Assembly: GCA_002427885.1 (NCBI GenBank)
Contig: DIZI01000001.1
Span: 1 to 64,000 of the forward strand
Reading direction: 5' to 3'
Source of the DNA: Paludibacter sp. UBA6032
GTDB lineage: Bacteria; Bacteroidota; Bacteroidia; Bacteroidales; Paludibacteraceae
Length of the DNA stretch: 64,000 nucleotides
The notes beneath the pieces were generated by a model. The model was not told the DNA's origin. It saw only the letters and a list, made by a program, of their open reading frames with translations, and did not search any database. This document shows positions 1-9,970 of this stretch, one piece after another. Every line of letters begins with the position of its first letter. Positions within the stretch are counted from its first letter, which is position 1. A program made the translations under genes and the position numbers.

Positions 1-105
1 AAGCTATTTCAGGGAAAGACACGATACAGAAATGATGTTTTAGGGGGTCTATCCAAAAAACTGTGGAGACTTTCCGTTTTTTTATGTTTCATCCGAACCA
101 TTTCC

Positions 106-138
106 TTTGCCTGCTCGTTTAGATTTTCGTATCTTTGC
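106..138 (+). promoter_or_regulatory. uvrA promoter, Bacteroidetes type
   Basis: TTTG at 106-109, a 21-bp spacer and TATCTTTG at 131-138 followed by C match the Bacteroidetes housekeeping promoter (TTTG-N19-21-TAnnTTTG). Transcription should begin near 144-148, which excludes the in-frame TTG at 135 as the uvrA start. Confidence 0.8.
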
Positions 139-158
139 AAGTTCTAAAAAAATCAATT

Positions 159-3014
159 TTGACAACAAATTCCGACATACAACCCCTCGATGCTTCAGAG
201 TATGTAGAAGTGACAGGGGCACGGGTTCACAACCTGAAAAATATCGATGTTTCCATCCCACGTGATGCTTTGACCGTGATAACCGGTCTGAGTGGAAGTG
301 GTAAATCGTCCCTTGCATTCGACACCATTTTCGCTGAAGGTCAGCGCCGTTATATAGAAACATTTTCGGCCTATGCCCGTAGTTTTCTGGGGAATATGGA
401 ACGTCCGGACGTAGATAAAATCACCGGTCTGAGTCCGGTCATTTCCATCGAACAAAAAACGACAAACAAAAACCCACGCTCCACGGTAGGTACAACCACA
501 GAAATTTACGACTTTCTGCGTTTGCTTTATGCCCGTGCGGGCGAAGCTTTTTCGTATGTTACCGGCGAGAAAATGGTAAAATACTCCGAAGATCAGATTG
601 TGGAACTGATTCTGAAAGATTACGAAGGGAAAAAGACTTTTCTGCTGGCTCCTCTGGTTCGCGGCCGAAAAGGACATTACAAGGAACTCTTTGAACAAAT
701 CCGCAAAAAAGGCTATTTGCATGTTCGCATTGATGGTGAAATACGGGAAGCCACACACGGCCTGAAACTGGACCGCTACAAAAATCATGATATCGAAGTG
801 GTTATCGACCGGCTGGAAGTAAGCGAAAAAGACCGGAAGCGTTTAAAGGAATCGATGCAAAAAGCCATGCAACAAGGCAATGGTATCGTTATGATACTGG
901 AGAAAGACGCCGACAATATGCGCTATTTCAGTAAAATGTTGATGTGTCCGACCAGTGGTATTTCGTATGATGAACCGGCACCTCATAACTTTTCCTTTAA
1001 CTCACCGCATGGAGCTTGTCCGCACTGCAAGGGATTAGGATACGTGAACCAAATCGATATGGATAAAATTGTGCCCGATAAAAGCCTGAGCATTTTCAAC
1101 GGCGGGATTTCTCCCCTGGGTAAACACAAGAGCAGCACTATTTTCTGGCAAATCGAAGCTATTTTGGAAAAATACGAATGTACGCTGAAATCACCCGTCT
1201 CGGAAATTCCCGATGAGGCGATGGATGAAATAATGAACGGTACGGAAGAACGGCTGAATATTAAAAATCAATCGATTGGTACAAATTATTTTCTGACTTA
1301 CGATGGTATTTTGAAATATATTGAAATGCAACAGGAAAACGGAGCATCCGCGACCGAACAAAAATGGGCAAATCAATATTCAAAAACCATTAAATGCCCG
1401 GAATGTAACGGGGCCAAACTGAGTAAAGAATCGCTGCACTTTCGCTTACACGACAAAAACATCGCGGAACTGGCAGCCATGGACATTTCTGAATTAGGAA
1501 AATGGCTGGAAAATGTAGAACAATTTCTATCCGAAAAACAAAAATTAATTGCAGTTGAAATTTTGAAAGAAATTCGTTCACGGTTGCAATTTTTACTGGA
1601 CGTAGGATTAACGTACCTTTCGCTCAACCGCAGTTCCCAATCGCTTTCGGGTGGTGAGAGTCAACGTATCCGACTGGCAACTCAAATCGGTTCGCAACTG
1701 GTGAATGTGCTTTATATTCTCGACGAACCGAGTATCGGGTTGCATCAACGGGATAATCACCGGCTTATCCGTTCGTTGAAACAATTACGTGATACCGGAA
1801 ACTCGGTGATCGTGGTGGAACATGACAAAGATATGATGATGGCAGCCGATTATGTTGTCGATATGGGTCCGCACGCCGGTCGACTGGGCGGTGAAGTTGT
1901 TTTTTCGGGAACACCGGAAGAAATGCTTCAAGCAGATACACTGACTTCGGATTATTTGAATGGTAAAAAGAGAATTGAAATTCCGACGAAATTACGTCCC
2001 GGAAACGGGAATATGATAACCGTAAAAGGCGCACGTGGAAATAATCTGAAGAATATCGATGTTTCTTTTCCGCTGGGAAAAATGATTTGTGTCACCGGAG
2101 TTTCGGGAAGCGGGAAATCCACGCTCATCAACGAAACCCTGCAACCCATACTGAGTCAGTACTTCTACCGCTCACTTCAGGATCCCTTGCCTTATGACAG
2201 TTTCGAGGGACTGGAACATATTGATAAGGTGGTGGAAGTGGATCAGTCGCCCATTGGTCGGACTCCACGCTCCAACCCGGCAACTTACACCGGTGTATTT
2301 TCGGATATACGGAATGTATTTGTTACGCTGCCCGAAGCAAAAATCCGTGGGTATAAACCGGGACGATTCTCATTCAACACCACCGGCGGACGCTGCGAAG
2401 TTTGTGGCGGAAACGGCTACAAAACCATAGAAATGAATTTCTTGCCTGATGTGCATGTTCCCTGTGAAAGTTGCGATGGAAAGCGTTATAACAAAGAAAC
2501 ACTCGAAGTTCGCTTCAAGGGAAAATCCATAGCGGACGTGTTGAATATGACCATTGATCAGGCGGTGGAATTTTTCGAAAATCAACCCTCCATCCTGAAC
2601 AGAATTAAAACGATGCAGGATGTAGGTCTGGGATATATCAAGCTGGGACAATCGAGTACAACACTTTCGGGTGGTGAGAGCCAACGGGTTAAATTAGCTA
2701 CCGAGCTATCGAAACGCGACACAGGTAAGACTTTGTATATTTTGGATGAACCGACAACCGGATTACATTTTGAAGATATCCGGGTATTACTCGGTGTACT
2801 TAACCGATTGGTAAACAAAGGAAACACGGTGATTATTATCGAGCACAACATGGATGTTATAAAAGTAGCCGATCATATCATTGATATCGGCCCCGAAGGT
2901 GGAAATGGAGGCGGTTATGTTATTTGTACCGGAACACCGCAAACAGTGGCTCAACATCCGACAAGCGAAACCGGTAAGTTTTTGAAATTAGAATTCGAAA
3001 CCGGTAACAATTAG
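159..3014 (+). CDS. uvrA: UvrABC system protein A (excinuclease ATPase subunit)
   Basis: DNA-damage recognition ATPase of nucleotide excision repair; it loads UvrB at lesions. With the start used here it has 951 residues, normal for UvrA. Two ABC ATPase halves are visible: Walker A GLSGSGKSS near residue 43 and GVSGSGKST near residue 646, each with an LSGGESQR signature. Zinc-binding pairs CPHC (about 287) and CEVC...CESC (from about 745) are present. No ATG lies near the N-terminus. The reading frame stays open to a TTG at 135, but that codon sits inside the -7 box, so the TTG at 159, about 12-15 nt after the predicted transcription start, is chosen. Homology to the family's usual N-terminus begins at VEVTGARVHNLKN, about 14 residues in. 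It is probably transcribed alone; the gene product is certain, the exact start less so. Confidence 0.96.
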   Translation: MTTNSDIQPLDASEYVEVTGARVHNLKNIDVSIPRDALTVITGLSGSGKSSLAFDTIFAEGQRRYIETFSAYARSFLGNMERPDVDKITGLSPVISIEQKTTNKNPRSTVGTTTEIYDFLRLLYARAGEAFSYVTGEKMVKYSEDQIVELILKDYEGKKTFLLAPLVRGRKGHYKELFEQIRKKGYLHVRIDGEIREATHGLKLDRYKNHDIEVVIDRLEVSEKDRKRLKESMQKAMQQGNGIVMILEKDADNMRYFSKMLMCPTSGISYDEPAPHNFSFNSPHGACPHCKGLGYVNQIDMDKIVPDKSLSIFNGGISPLGKHKSSTIFWQIEAILEKYECTLKSPVSEIPDEAMDEIMNGTEERLNIKNQSIGTNYFLTYDGILKYIEMQQENGASATEQKWANQYSKTIKCPECNGAKLSKESLHFRLHDKNIAELAAMDISELGKWLENVEQFLSEKQKLIAVEILKEIRSRLQFLLDVGLTYLSLNRSSQSLSGGESQRIRLATQIGSQLVNVLYILDEPSIGLHQRDNHRLIRSLKQLRDTGNSVIVVEHDKDMMMAADYVVDMGPHAGRLGGEVVFSGTPEEMLQADTLTSDYLNGKKRIEIPTKLRPGNGNMITVKGARGNNLKNIDVSFPLGKMICVTGVSGSGKSTLINETLQPILSQYFYRSLQDPLPYDSFEGLEHIDKVVEVDQSPIGRTPRSNPATYTGVFSDIRNVFVTLPEAKIRGYKPGRFSFNTTGGRCEVCGGNGYKTIEMNFLPDVHVPCESCDGKRYNKETLEVRFKGKSIADVLNMTIDQAVEFFENQPSILNRIKTMQDVGLGYIKLGQSSTTLSGGESQRVKLATELSKRDTGKTLYILDEPTTGLHFEDIRVLLGVLNRLVNKGNTVIIIEHNMDVIKVADHIIDIGPEGGNGGGYVICTGTPQTVAQHPTSETGKFLKLEFETGNN

Positions 3015-3078
3015 CAACTATTCGTATCGTATAAACACAAAAATTATTCATTTGGAAGATAAATTTGTATTTTTCCTG

Positions 3079-3086
3079 TATCTTTG
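3079..3086 (+). promoter_or_regulatory. -7 box upstream of small membrane protein gene
   Basis: TATCTTTG matches the Bacteroidetes -7 element. The nearest TTTG, at 3051-3054, is 24 bp upstream, slightly further than ideal. An in-frame TTG at 3084 lies inside the box and cannot be the translation start. Confidence 0.55.
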
Positions 3087-3131
3087 AAGTCAGTTTTAAA
3101 TACTTATTCAACCTTTATACAATTTAATAAA

Positions 3132-3344
3132 ATGGAAATTCACCCAAAGTTGAAACCTGTTTTATACGGCTTAGGCGTATTCATAGCTTATATAATTCTT
3201 TCATTAATAATACGTTTAGTTACGAAGCGAATTCCTGCCGATGCAGAATATTTCGGTATGTTTTCAACCAGTGATTTATTAATTGGTGTGGTTGTTGCAG
3301 TGGTGTTGACCTTTACGCATGAGAGGAAAAAGAGGATCAAATAA
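3132..3344 (+). CDS. small two-segment membrane protein, unknown function
   Basis: A 70-residue protein starting at ATG 3132. The frame is open upstream to a TTG at 3084, but that codon overlaps the promoter -7 box, so the ATG is chosen. Two hydrophobic segments are visible: about residues 8-30 (VLYGLGVFIAYIILSLIIRL) and about 46-62 (DLLIGVVVAVVLTF). The C-terminus is basic (THERKKRIK), which suggests a cytoplasmic tail. I do not recognise a family. It lies between uvrA and a polysaccharide deacetylase gene, with its own promoter. Confidence 0.65.
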   Translation: MEIHPKLKPVLYGLGVFIAYIILSLIIRLVTKRIPADAEYFGMFSTSDLLIGVVVAVVLTFTHERKKRIK

Positions 3345-3377
3345 TTTGAATGAAGATGATTTGGATATTGTTTATAA

Positions 3378-4715
3378 ATGTTCAAATCAACATATGAAAT
3401 TTACATGACTGAAATTATAGAATATATTATACAATTTTTATTGGGTGGAACAGCTTCACCTGAAATCATCGCTAAAATTGGCTATACCGCCAACAATGAA
3501 GATTTTCATAAATACAAACTGGTTATTGTTCCATCTTCATTTTTCGACAAAGAAGTTTACGGAACCGGGCAATCGCTTCCGGTTTTGCCTTTACCAATCT
3601 GGGAAGAAGTTCCCTTACTTTTCGGTGAACCTTTGGTTGAAAAAACCGGAGAAACATTAATACTGCACGCCGACCTGATAGCAAGCACTTATTTTTTAAT
3701 TTCACGCTACGAAGAGATGGTTAATCACGGCTGCAGGGACGAACACGGACGTTTCCCCGGAAAAGAATCATTACCTTATCGGGCCGGATTTATTGATTCA
3801 CCCCTGGTGGACGAATACGGAAAACTTTTGCGGTTGCAACTCAGCGAAACATGCTGCGAAATACCTGAACCTCCCAAACAAATTCAAAAAGTTTACCTGA
3901 CACATGATATCGATCAGATTTCACATTACCGGAATATCAGGGGTTTTATGGGCGGTTTGCTACGGGGTATCCGTTGGCCTAAAGAAGGAAACAGGGCGCT
4001 GAGAAGTTTTTTCAGCGGATTGAAATTTGATCCCTGGTATACATTACCCTGGCTGTTTGATCTGGATAATTCAGTCAAGAAAAAATTGGGGAAACGTTGC
4101 GAAACAATTGCTTTTATCAAAATTGGAGGTGGATTCAGGAAAGAAGACAAACCGATTATCCTTCCACATCACCCTGATTTTCAATCGTTGCTTAAACTTT
4201 GCCGGGATGCGAAAATCATTATCGGCTTGCATACGAGTTACGAAGCCGGTATTTATCCCAAAAAAGTTACGGATGAAAAAAAGAGTCTTGAACGATTTTC
4301 CAAAAGAAAAATTTATTACAACCGGCATCACTATTTGGATACCCGGGAACCCGGGGACATGCAAGCCTTAATCGAAGCACGGATTACGGATGATTTTACC
4401 ATGGGCTATGCCGATGTTGCCGGATTCCGTCTGGGAACCTGCCGCGCCGTGAAATGGATTAACCCGAATACACAGCAACTCACATCACTGGTTTTACATC
4501 CGCTGACCATTATGGACGTAAGCTTAAGTGACAGTCGCTATATGTACCTGAATGCACATCAGGCAAACGAATATTGTATAAAACTGATAAACATGGTGGA
4601 AAGCTGGAATGGTGAATTGGTTCTGCTTTGGCACAATACATCAGTTGAAAAAACCACCCGGTCGTACCACAGGCAATTGTATGAAAATATAATTGAACAC
4701 CTCAAAACGAAATGA
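3378..4715 (+). CDS. polysaccharide deacetylase-family protein
   Basis: A 445-residue protein with a carbohydrate esterase 4/NodB-like core from about residue 170. VYLTHDIDQ supplies the first metal-binding Asp, GLHTSYEAG is a middle His motif, and LLWHNTS near the end is the closing His motif. The N-terminal third resembles the DUF7033-type domain often placed before such deacetylases in Bacteroidetes glycan gene clusters. No signal peptide is seen. The stop overlaps the start of the next glycosyltransferase gene by 4 bp (ATGA), so the two are translationally coupled and probably act on one cell-surface polysaccharide. An ATG at 3405 is an alternative start that would shorten it by nine residues. 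The substrate is unknown. Confidence 0.8.
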   Translation: MFKSTYEIYMTEIIEYIIQFLLGGTASPEIIAKIGYTANNEDFHKYKLVIVPSSFFDKEVYGTGQSLPVLPLPIWEEVPLLFGEPLVEKTGETLILHADLIASTYFLISRYEEMVNHGCRDEHGRFPGKESLPYRAGFIDSPLVDEYGKLLRLQLSETCCEIPEPPKQIQKVYLTHDIDQISHYRNIRGFMGGLLRGIRWPKEGNRALRSFFSGLKFDPWYTLPWLFDLDNSVKKKLGKRCETIAFIKIGGGFRKEDKPIILPHHPDFQSLLKLCRDAKIIIGLHTSYEAGIYPKKVTDEKKSLERFSKRKIYYNRHHYLDTREPGDMQALIEARITDDFTMGYADVAGFRLGTCRAVKWINPNTQQLTSLVLHPLTIMDVSLSDSRYMYLNAHQANEYCIKLINMVESWNGELVLLWHNTSVEKTTRSYHRQLYENIIEHLKTK

Positions 4716-5800
4716 AAAAACGAATCATCATATCTGTCAGCAGCGATTTAAGTACAGATCAACGGGTATTGAAAGTGGCCCGTTCCTGCTTTAATAACGG
4801 ATATGATGTATTACTGCTGGGTAGAAAATTAAAAAACAGCCAACCTTTAGTTTTACCTTATAAATATAAACGGTTACGATTGATGTTTAACCGTTCGGCC
4901 CTGTTTTATGCCGAATTAAATTTACGCCTTTTCTTATTACTTCTTTTTTCCCGTTCCGACATTTTCCTTTCGAATGATACTGATACCCTGCCGGCGAACT
5001 TTTTAGCTGCGAAAATCAGACACAAGAAACTTGTATTTGATGCTCATGAACTGTTTCCTGAAGTTCCTGAATTAGCAAACAGATTAAAGGTAAAACGTTT
5101 CTGGGAAAAACTGGAAGATTCTGTTTTCCCAAAACTCACACATTCCTATACGGTGTGTAAATCAATTGCAGATTATTACAAAAATAAATACGGTATCAAT
5201 ATGAAGGTAGTAAGAAACGTACCCTATTTTTATTCTTCAAAAAGCCCGGAAATCAAATTAAATTATCCTGATAAAAAAATTATTTTATATCAGGGAGCCT
5301 TAAACACAGGGAGAGGTCTGGAATGGGTTATTGAAGCAATGCCTTTTATTGAAAATGCCATGCTGGTCATTATTGGTGACGGAGATATCCGTTCAGAACT
5401 TGAAATGCTGACAACAAAATTGAAAATTGAACATAAAGTTGTGTTTTTGGGCAAAATATCAGGAGAAACATTGCATGAATATACTCCTTCCGCCGCTATC
5501 GGTTTATGTTTGCTCGAAGAAAAAGGATTGAGTTATTATTATGCTTTACCCAACCGGATATTCGACTATATTCAGGCAAATGTTCCGGTTTTGGCGACCC
5601 GCTTTCCCGAAATTGCAAACATTGTGGAAAAATATAAAACCGGTTTTCTTGTCGATCATTATGAACCGAATTATTTGGCACAGGTGATAAACGATATGCT
5701 TGACTTTCCTTTTAGTACGACTCATTTTGAAACGACGGCAAAAGAATTGTGCTGGGAGAATGAAGAAAGTCTTTTGATGGAAGTTATAAACGGACAATAA
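4712..5800 (+). CDS. glycosyltransferase, GT4-like
   Basis: A 362-residue GT-B fold glycosyltransferase. The N-terminal domain has RVLKVARSCFNNGYDVLLLGR and FDAHELFPEVPE. The C-terminal domain contains ILYQGALNTGRGLEWVIEAM, VIIGDGD and a nucleotide-sugar binding region, LPNRIFDYIQANVPVLATRFPEI, as in GT4 (group 1) enzymes. It overlaps the preceding polysaccharide deacetylase gene by 4 bp, which suggests coupled translation and a joint role in capsule, exopolysaccharide or O-antigen-like glycan assembly. The protein is presumably cytoplasmic and membrane-associated. Donor and acceptor cannot be told from the sequence. Confidence 0.85.
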   Translation: MKKRIIISVSSDLSTDQRVLKVARSCFNNGYDVLLLGRKLKNSQPLVLPYKYKRLRLMFNRSALFYAELNLRLFLLLLFSRSDIFLSNDTDTLPANFLAAKIRHKKLVFDAHELFPEVPELANRLKVKRFWEKLEDSVFPKLTHSYTVCKSIADYYKNKYGINMKVVRNVPYFYSSKSPEIKLNYPDKKIILYQGALNTGRGLEWVIEAMPFIENAMLVIIGDGDIRSELEMLTTKLKIEHKVVFLGKISGETLHEYTPSAAIGLCLLEEKGLSYYYALPNRIFDYIQANVPVLATRFPEIANIVEKYKTGFLVDHYEPNYLAQVINDMLDFPFSTTHFETTAKELCWENEESLLMEVINGQ

Positions 5801-5870
5801 ACTTTCACCGGTAATTATCAATTGGATACCGGTGAAATAAACAAAACAACTATTTAACATCATATTTTTT

Positions 5871-6632
5871 ATGAGACCCTACATTTTAGCGGAGAGCAAC
5901 TGGAATTATATAAAAGACAGCAAATTTGATTTAGCGATTTTACCATGGGGGGCAACAGAAGCACACAATTACCATCTTCCCTATTCATGCGATATAATTG
6001 AGTCCGATTTAATAGCTGCAGAATCTGCCCGTTTTGCAAGTGAAATGGGGGCAAAAGTAATTGTTTTGCCAACAATTCCTTTTGGTGTAAACACGGGGCA
6101 AAAAGACATATTGCTGGACATAAACATAAATCCAAGCACACAGATGGCTATTCTTAAAGATATTATACGCGGATTGGACAGACAGGGAATTTACAAATTA
6201 ATGATATTTAATAGTCATGGAGGCAATGACTTTAAAGCAATGATACGAGAAATCGGTTTGGATTTCCCTAAAATGTTTATCTGTACTTCCAATTGGTTTC
6301 AAGCATTAAACAGATTTGATTATTTCGAAAACTCAGGCGATCACGCAGAAGAAATGGAAACAAGTTTAATGCTTTTTCTAAAGCCCGAATTGGTACTACC
6401 AAAAGAAAAATGGGGATTAGGTAAAGAGAAGAAAAACAAAATAAAATCCTTTGCCGAAGGTTGGCTGTGGACGGAACGAAAATGGTCAAAAATAACAGAA
6501 GACACCGGTGTAGGTAATCCTCATAAGGCAACAAAAGAAAAAGGAGAACGTTTTTTCAGGGACGTGACTCAGAAAATTGGCAATGTTATAGTTGAATTGT
6601 GTCATGCTGATATTGAGAATTTATATGAATAG
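5871..6632 (+). CDS. creatininase-family amidohydrolase
   Basis: A 253-residue cytoplasmic protein of the creatininase superfamily, metal-dependent amidohydrolases that include creatininase and the MftE and FAPy deformylase types. Metal-site motifs are present: LPWGATEAHNYHLPYSCD (Glu, His and Asp ligands), NSHGGN (His) and HAEEMETS (Glu). The length is typical. It lies between two glycosyltransferase genes. The substrate cannot be assigned: the family works on cyclic amides, formamides and peptides, so the true reaction is open. Confidence 0.83.
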   Translation: MRPYILAESNWNYIKDSKFDLAILPWGATEAHNYHLPYSCDIIESDLIAAESARFASEMGAKVIVLPTIPFGVNTGQKDILLDININPSTQMAILKDIIRGLDRQGIYKLMIFNSHGGNDFKAMIREIGLDFPKMFICTSNWFQALNRFDYFENSGDHAEEMETSLMLFLKPELVLPKEKWGLGKEKKNKIKSFAEGWLWTERKWSKITEDTGVGNPHKATKEKGERFFRDVTQKIGNVIVELCHADIENLYE

Positions 6633-6721
6633 GTTTAGTAATTAGAAAAGTCGTCAAGCCTAAAACAGAAAATGATAAGTAATTTTATAAAATTTATTTA
6701 GTTTCCAATTATCAAAAAAAC

Positions 6722-7606
6722 ATGCTTTCCATTCTTATCCCGACATATAATTACAACATCACCCGTCTGGTGGCAGACTTGCACCAACAGGCAATAGATT
6801 CCTATGTCGATTTTGAAATAATCGTGATGGAAGATGGTTCGAAGCTTTATGTGGAAGAAAACAAAATTGTTGCTGACTTTGAATTTTGCAGACATATTGT
6901 TTTAGAAAACAATATCGGACGTTCGGCTGTCCGCAACAAATTGGCAGACGAAGCCAATTACGGACATTTGCTTTTTATGGATTGTGATGCAGAAGTTAGT
7001 TCGGAGCATTTTGTAGAAAAATACATTTCGTTTTGCAGAGAAGAATGTGTGGTAATTGGTGGAACGGCCTATGACCCGAACGAGAATAACAAGGCTTACA
7101 GTTTACGATTGAAATATGGTCGTGAACGCGAAGCCCGTACGGCAATCGAACGTGACAAGAATAACTTTGCCACTTTCAATTTTCTCATCTCCGCATCCAT
7201 TTTCAATCGGGTTCGTTTTGATGAAACTATACGGGGATATGGTCATGAAGACATGCTTTTCGGGCACCAACTTCACCAACTTGGTTATGAATTTATACAA
7301 ATTGAAAATCCTTTAATCCACGAAGGACTGGATGACAACGAGACTTTTCTCAAAAAAACCGAAGAAGGAACGAGGAATCTTTTTCTGCTAAGTCAGACCG
7401 GCCGTTATCCTTTTTTGATGGACGAATCGAAATTGCTTCATATGTTTATACGAATTAATAAATTGAAATTAACCCGTTTATTTGCGTTGAAATTTGATAT
7501 ACTGAAAAGCATTTTAGTGAAACAGCTTTGCGTTGAATCACCCTCACTCCTGCTCTATGATCTGTATAAAATACTTTTTCTATGCAAAACATCGCTGACA
7601 AAATGA
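6722..7606 (+). CDS. family 2 glycosyltransferase
   Basis: A 294-residue GT-A fold enzyme. It starts with the GT2 signature MLSILIPTYNYNITRLV, followed by IIVMEDGS, the metal-binding DxD within LLFMDCDAEV (about residue 83-88), and a catalytic-side GYGHEDMLFG motif (the ED motif of inverting GT2 enzymes). A single-domain protein of this size usually adds one sugar to a lipid-linked or surface glycan. It is the last of four plus-strand genes before groESL. No transmembrane helices are evident. Donor sugar is unknown. Confidence 0.86.
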   Translation: MLSILIPTYNYNITRLVADLHQQAIDSYVDFEIIVMEDGSKLYVEENKIVADFEFCRHIVLENNIGRSAVRNKLADEANYGHLLFMDCDAEVSSEHFVEKYISFCREECVVIGGTAYDPNENNKAYSLRLKYGREREARTAIERDKNNFATFNFLISASIFNRVRFDETIRGYGHEDMLFGHQLHQLGYEFIQIENPLIHEGLDDNETFLKKTEEGTRNLFLLSQTGRYPFLMDESKLLHMFIRINKLKLTRLFALKFDILKSILVKQLCVESPSLLLYDLYKILFLCKTSLTK

Positions 7607-7784
7607 CAAGTTGTCAGCGAAAATATCCCTCTTTTCCCTCCAACAACTTTCTATCTGTCAAAACTGACACCGAAAAGCTTTGGCATAAAATTCGTAAAGA
7701 TGTAGACGCGATTCAAAACCTTTGAAGTTTCTGATTTTAAACTTTACAAACTTATATATTAACAACTTAAAAATACAGATAAGT

Positions 7785-8054
7785 ATGAACATTAAACCAT
7801 TAGCTGACCGCGTGTTGGTAAAACCAGTAGCGGCGGAAGAAAAAACGATTAGCGGTATTATTATTCCCGATTCAGCCAAAGAGAAACCCCTGAAAGGTGA
7901 AGTATTAGCCGTGGGTAACGGAACGAAAGACGAAGAAATGGTTGTTGCTGTTGGCAATACCGTGTTGTATGGTAAATATGCCGGAACCGAACTCGAATGG
8001 GAAGGCGAAAAATACCTGATTATGAAACAATCGGATATTCTGGCTATTGTATAA
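7785..8054 (+). CDS. groES: co-chaperonin GroES (Hsp10)
   Basis: An 89-residue GroES. Family hallmarks are [19 protein letters not shown], the mobile loop region [15 protein letters not shown] that contacts Gro[11 protein letters not shown], and the closing [10 protein letters not shown]. It forms the heptameric lid of the GroEL folding chamber in the cytoplasm. The frame is open upstream to TTG 7722, but ATG 7785 gives the exact family N-terminus. It is followed 81 bp later by groEL in the usual two-gene operon. I saw no convincing TAnnTTTG promoter or CIRCE element upstream, so heat control is not readable here. Confidence 0.97.
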   Translation: MNIKPLADRVLVKPVAAEEKTISGIIIPDSAKEKPLKGEVLAVGNGTKDEEMVVAVGNTVLYGKYAGTELEWEGEKYLIMKQSDILAIV

Positions 8055-8101
8055 CAGAGGTAAGAGCTAAGAAGCAAGAGGTAAGTATGCTTGCAATGCT
8101 A

Positions 8102-8126
8102 AATTGTAAATATTAAAATTGTAAAT
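8102..8126 (+). repeat. AATTGTAAAT pair, 15-bp spacing, before groEL
   Basis: Two copies of AATTGTAAAT at 8102-8111 and 8117-8126, just before the groEL start. The same decamer with the same 15-bp period appears before serB and, inverted, after hisB. Function unknown; it may be a small dispersed AT-rich repeat. Confidence 0.55.
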
Positions 8127-8129
8127 TAA

Positions 8130-9767
<1,638 letters not shown>

Positions 9768-9776
9768 ATCAATGCA

Positions 9777-9818
9777 TAATTCATAATGTATAATTCATAA
9801 TGTATAATTCATAATGCA
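9777..9818. repeat. three tandem 14-bp repeats after groEL
   Basis: Three copies of TAATTCATAATGTA (the third ends GCA) run head to tail at 9777-9790, 9791-9804 and 9805-9818. Sequence to about 9855 is partly their inverted complement (ATTATGAA, TATGAATTA, ATTATGAATT), so the whole stretch can form an AT-rich cruciform. It sits in the convergent groEL/GH20 spacer. Confidence 0.7.
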
Positions 9819-9909
9819 TTTTTAATTATGAACTATGAATTAGAAATTATGAATTGATGAAGAACTATCTTCCCGCCGGCGAAATCCGGTGGACTCTATA
9901 TATAAATGC

Positions 9910-9946
9910 AAAACCCTTGCTGCTTTCGGGCGGCAAGGGTTTTTTA
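9910..9946. terminator. bidirectional intrinsic terminator, groEL / GH20
   Basis: The stem AAACCCTTGC (9911-9920) pairs with GCAAGGGTTT (9933-9942) around a 12-nt loop. It is followed by a T run on the plus strand and preceded by A residues, so it can end transcription from both convergent genes. Confidence 0.85.
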
Positions 9947-9970
9947 GTTTAAACTATCAAAAATAAAAAT

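Noticed and set aside
1..105. Left edge of the window
   Set aside because: No gene end, RNA or repeat could be supported in this stretch before the uvrA promoter.
195..788. 197-codon minus-strand open frame inside uvrA
   Set aside because: It is fully covered by the conserved uvrA gene on the other strand and shows no recognisable protein features.
7679..7710. Possible groES promoter (TTTG then TAGACGCG)
   Set aside because: The -7 part matches the consensus at too few positions; no CIRCE or heat-shock element is visible either.
7658..8077. 139-codon minus-strand open frame over groES
   Set aside because: Shadow of groES and its leader; the groES frame is certain.
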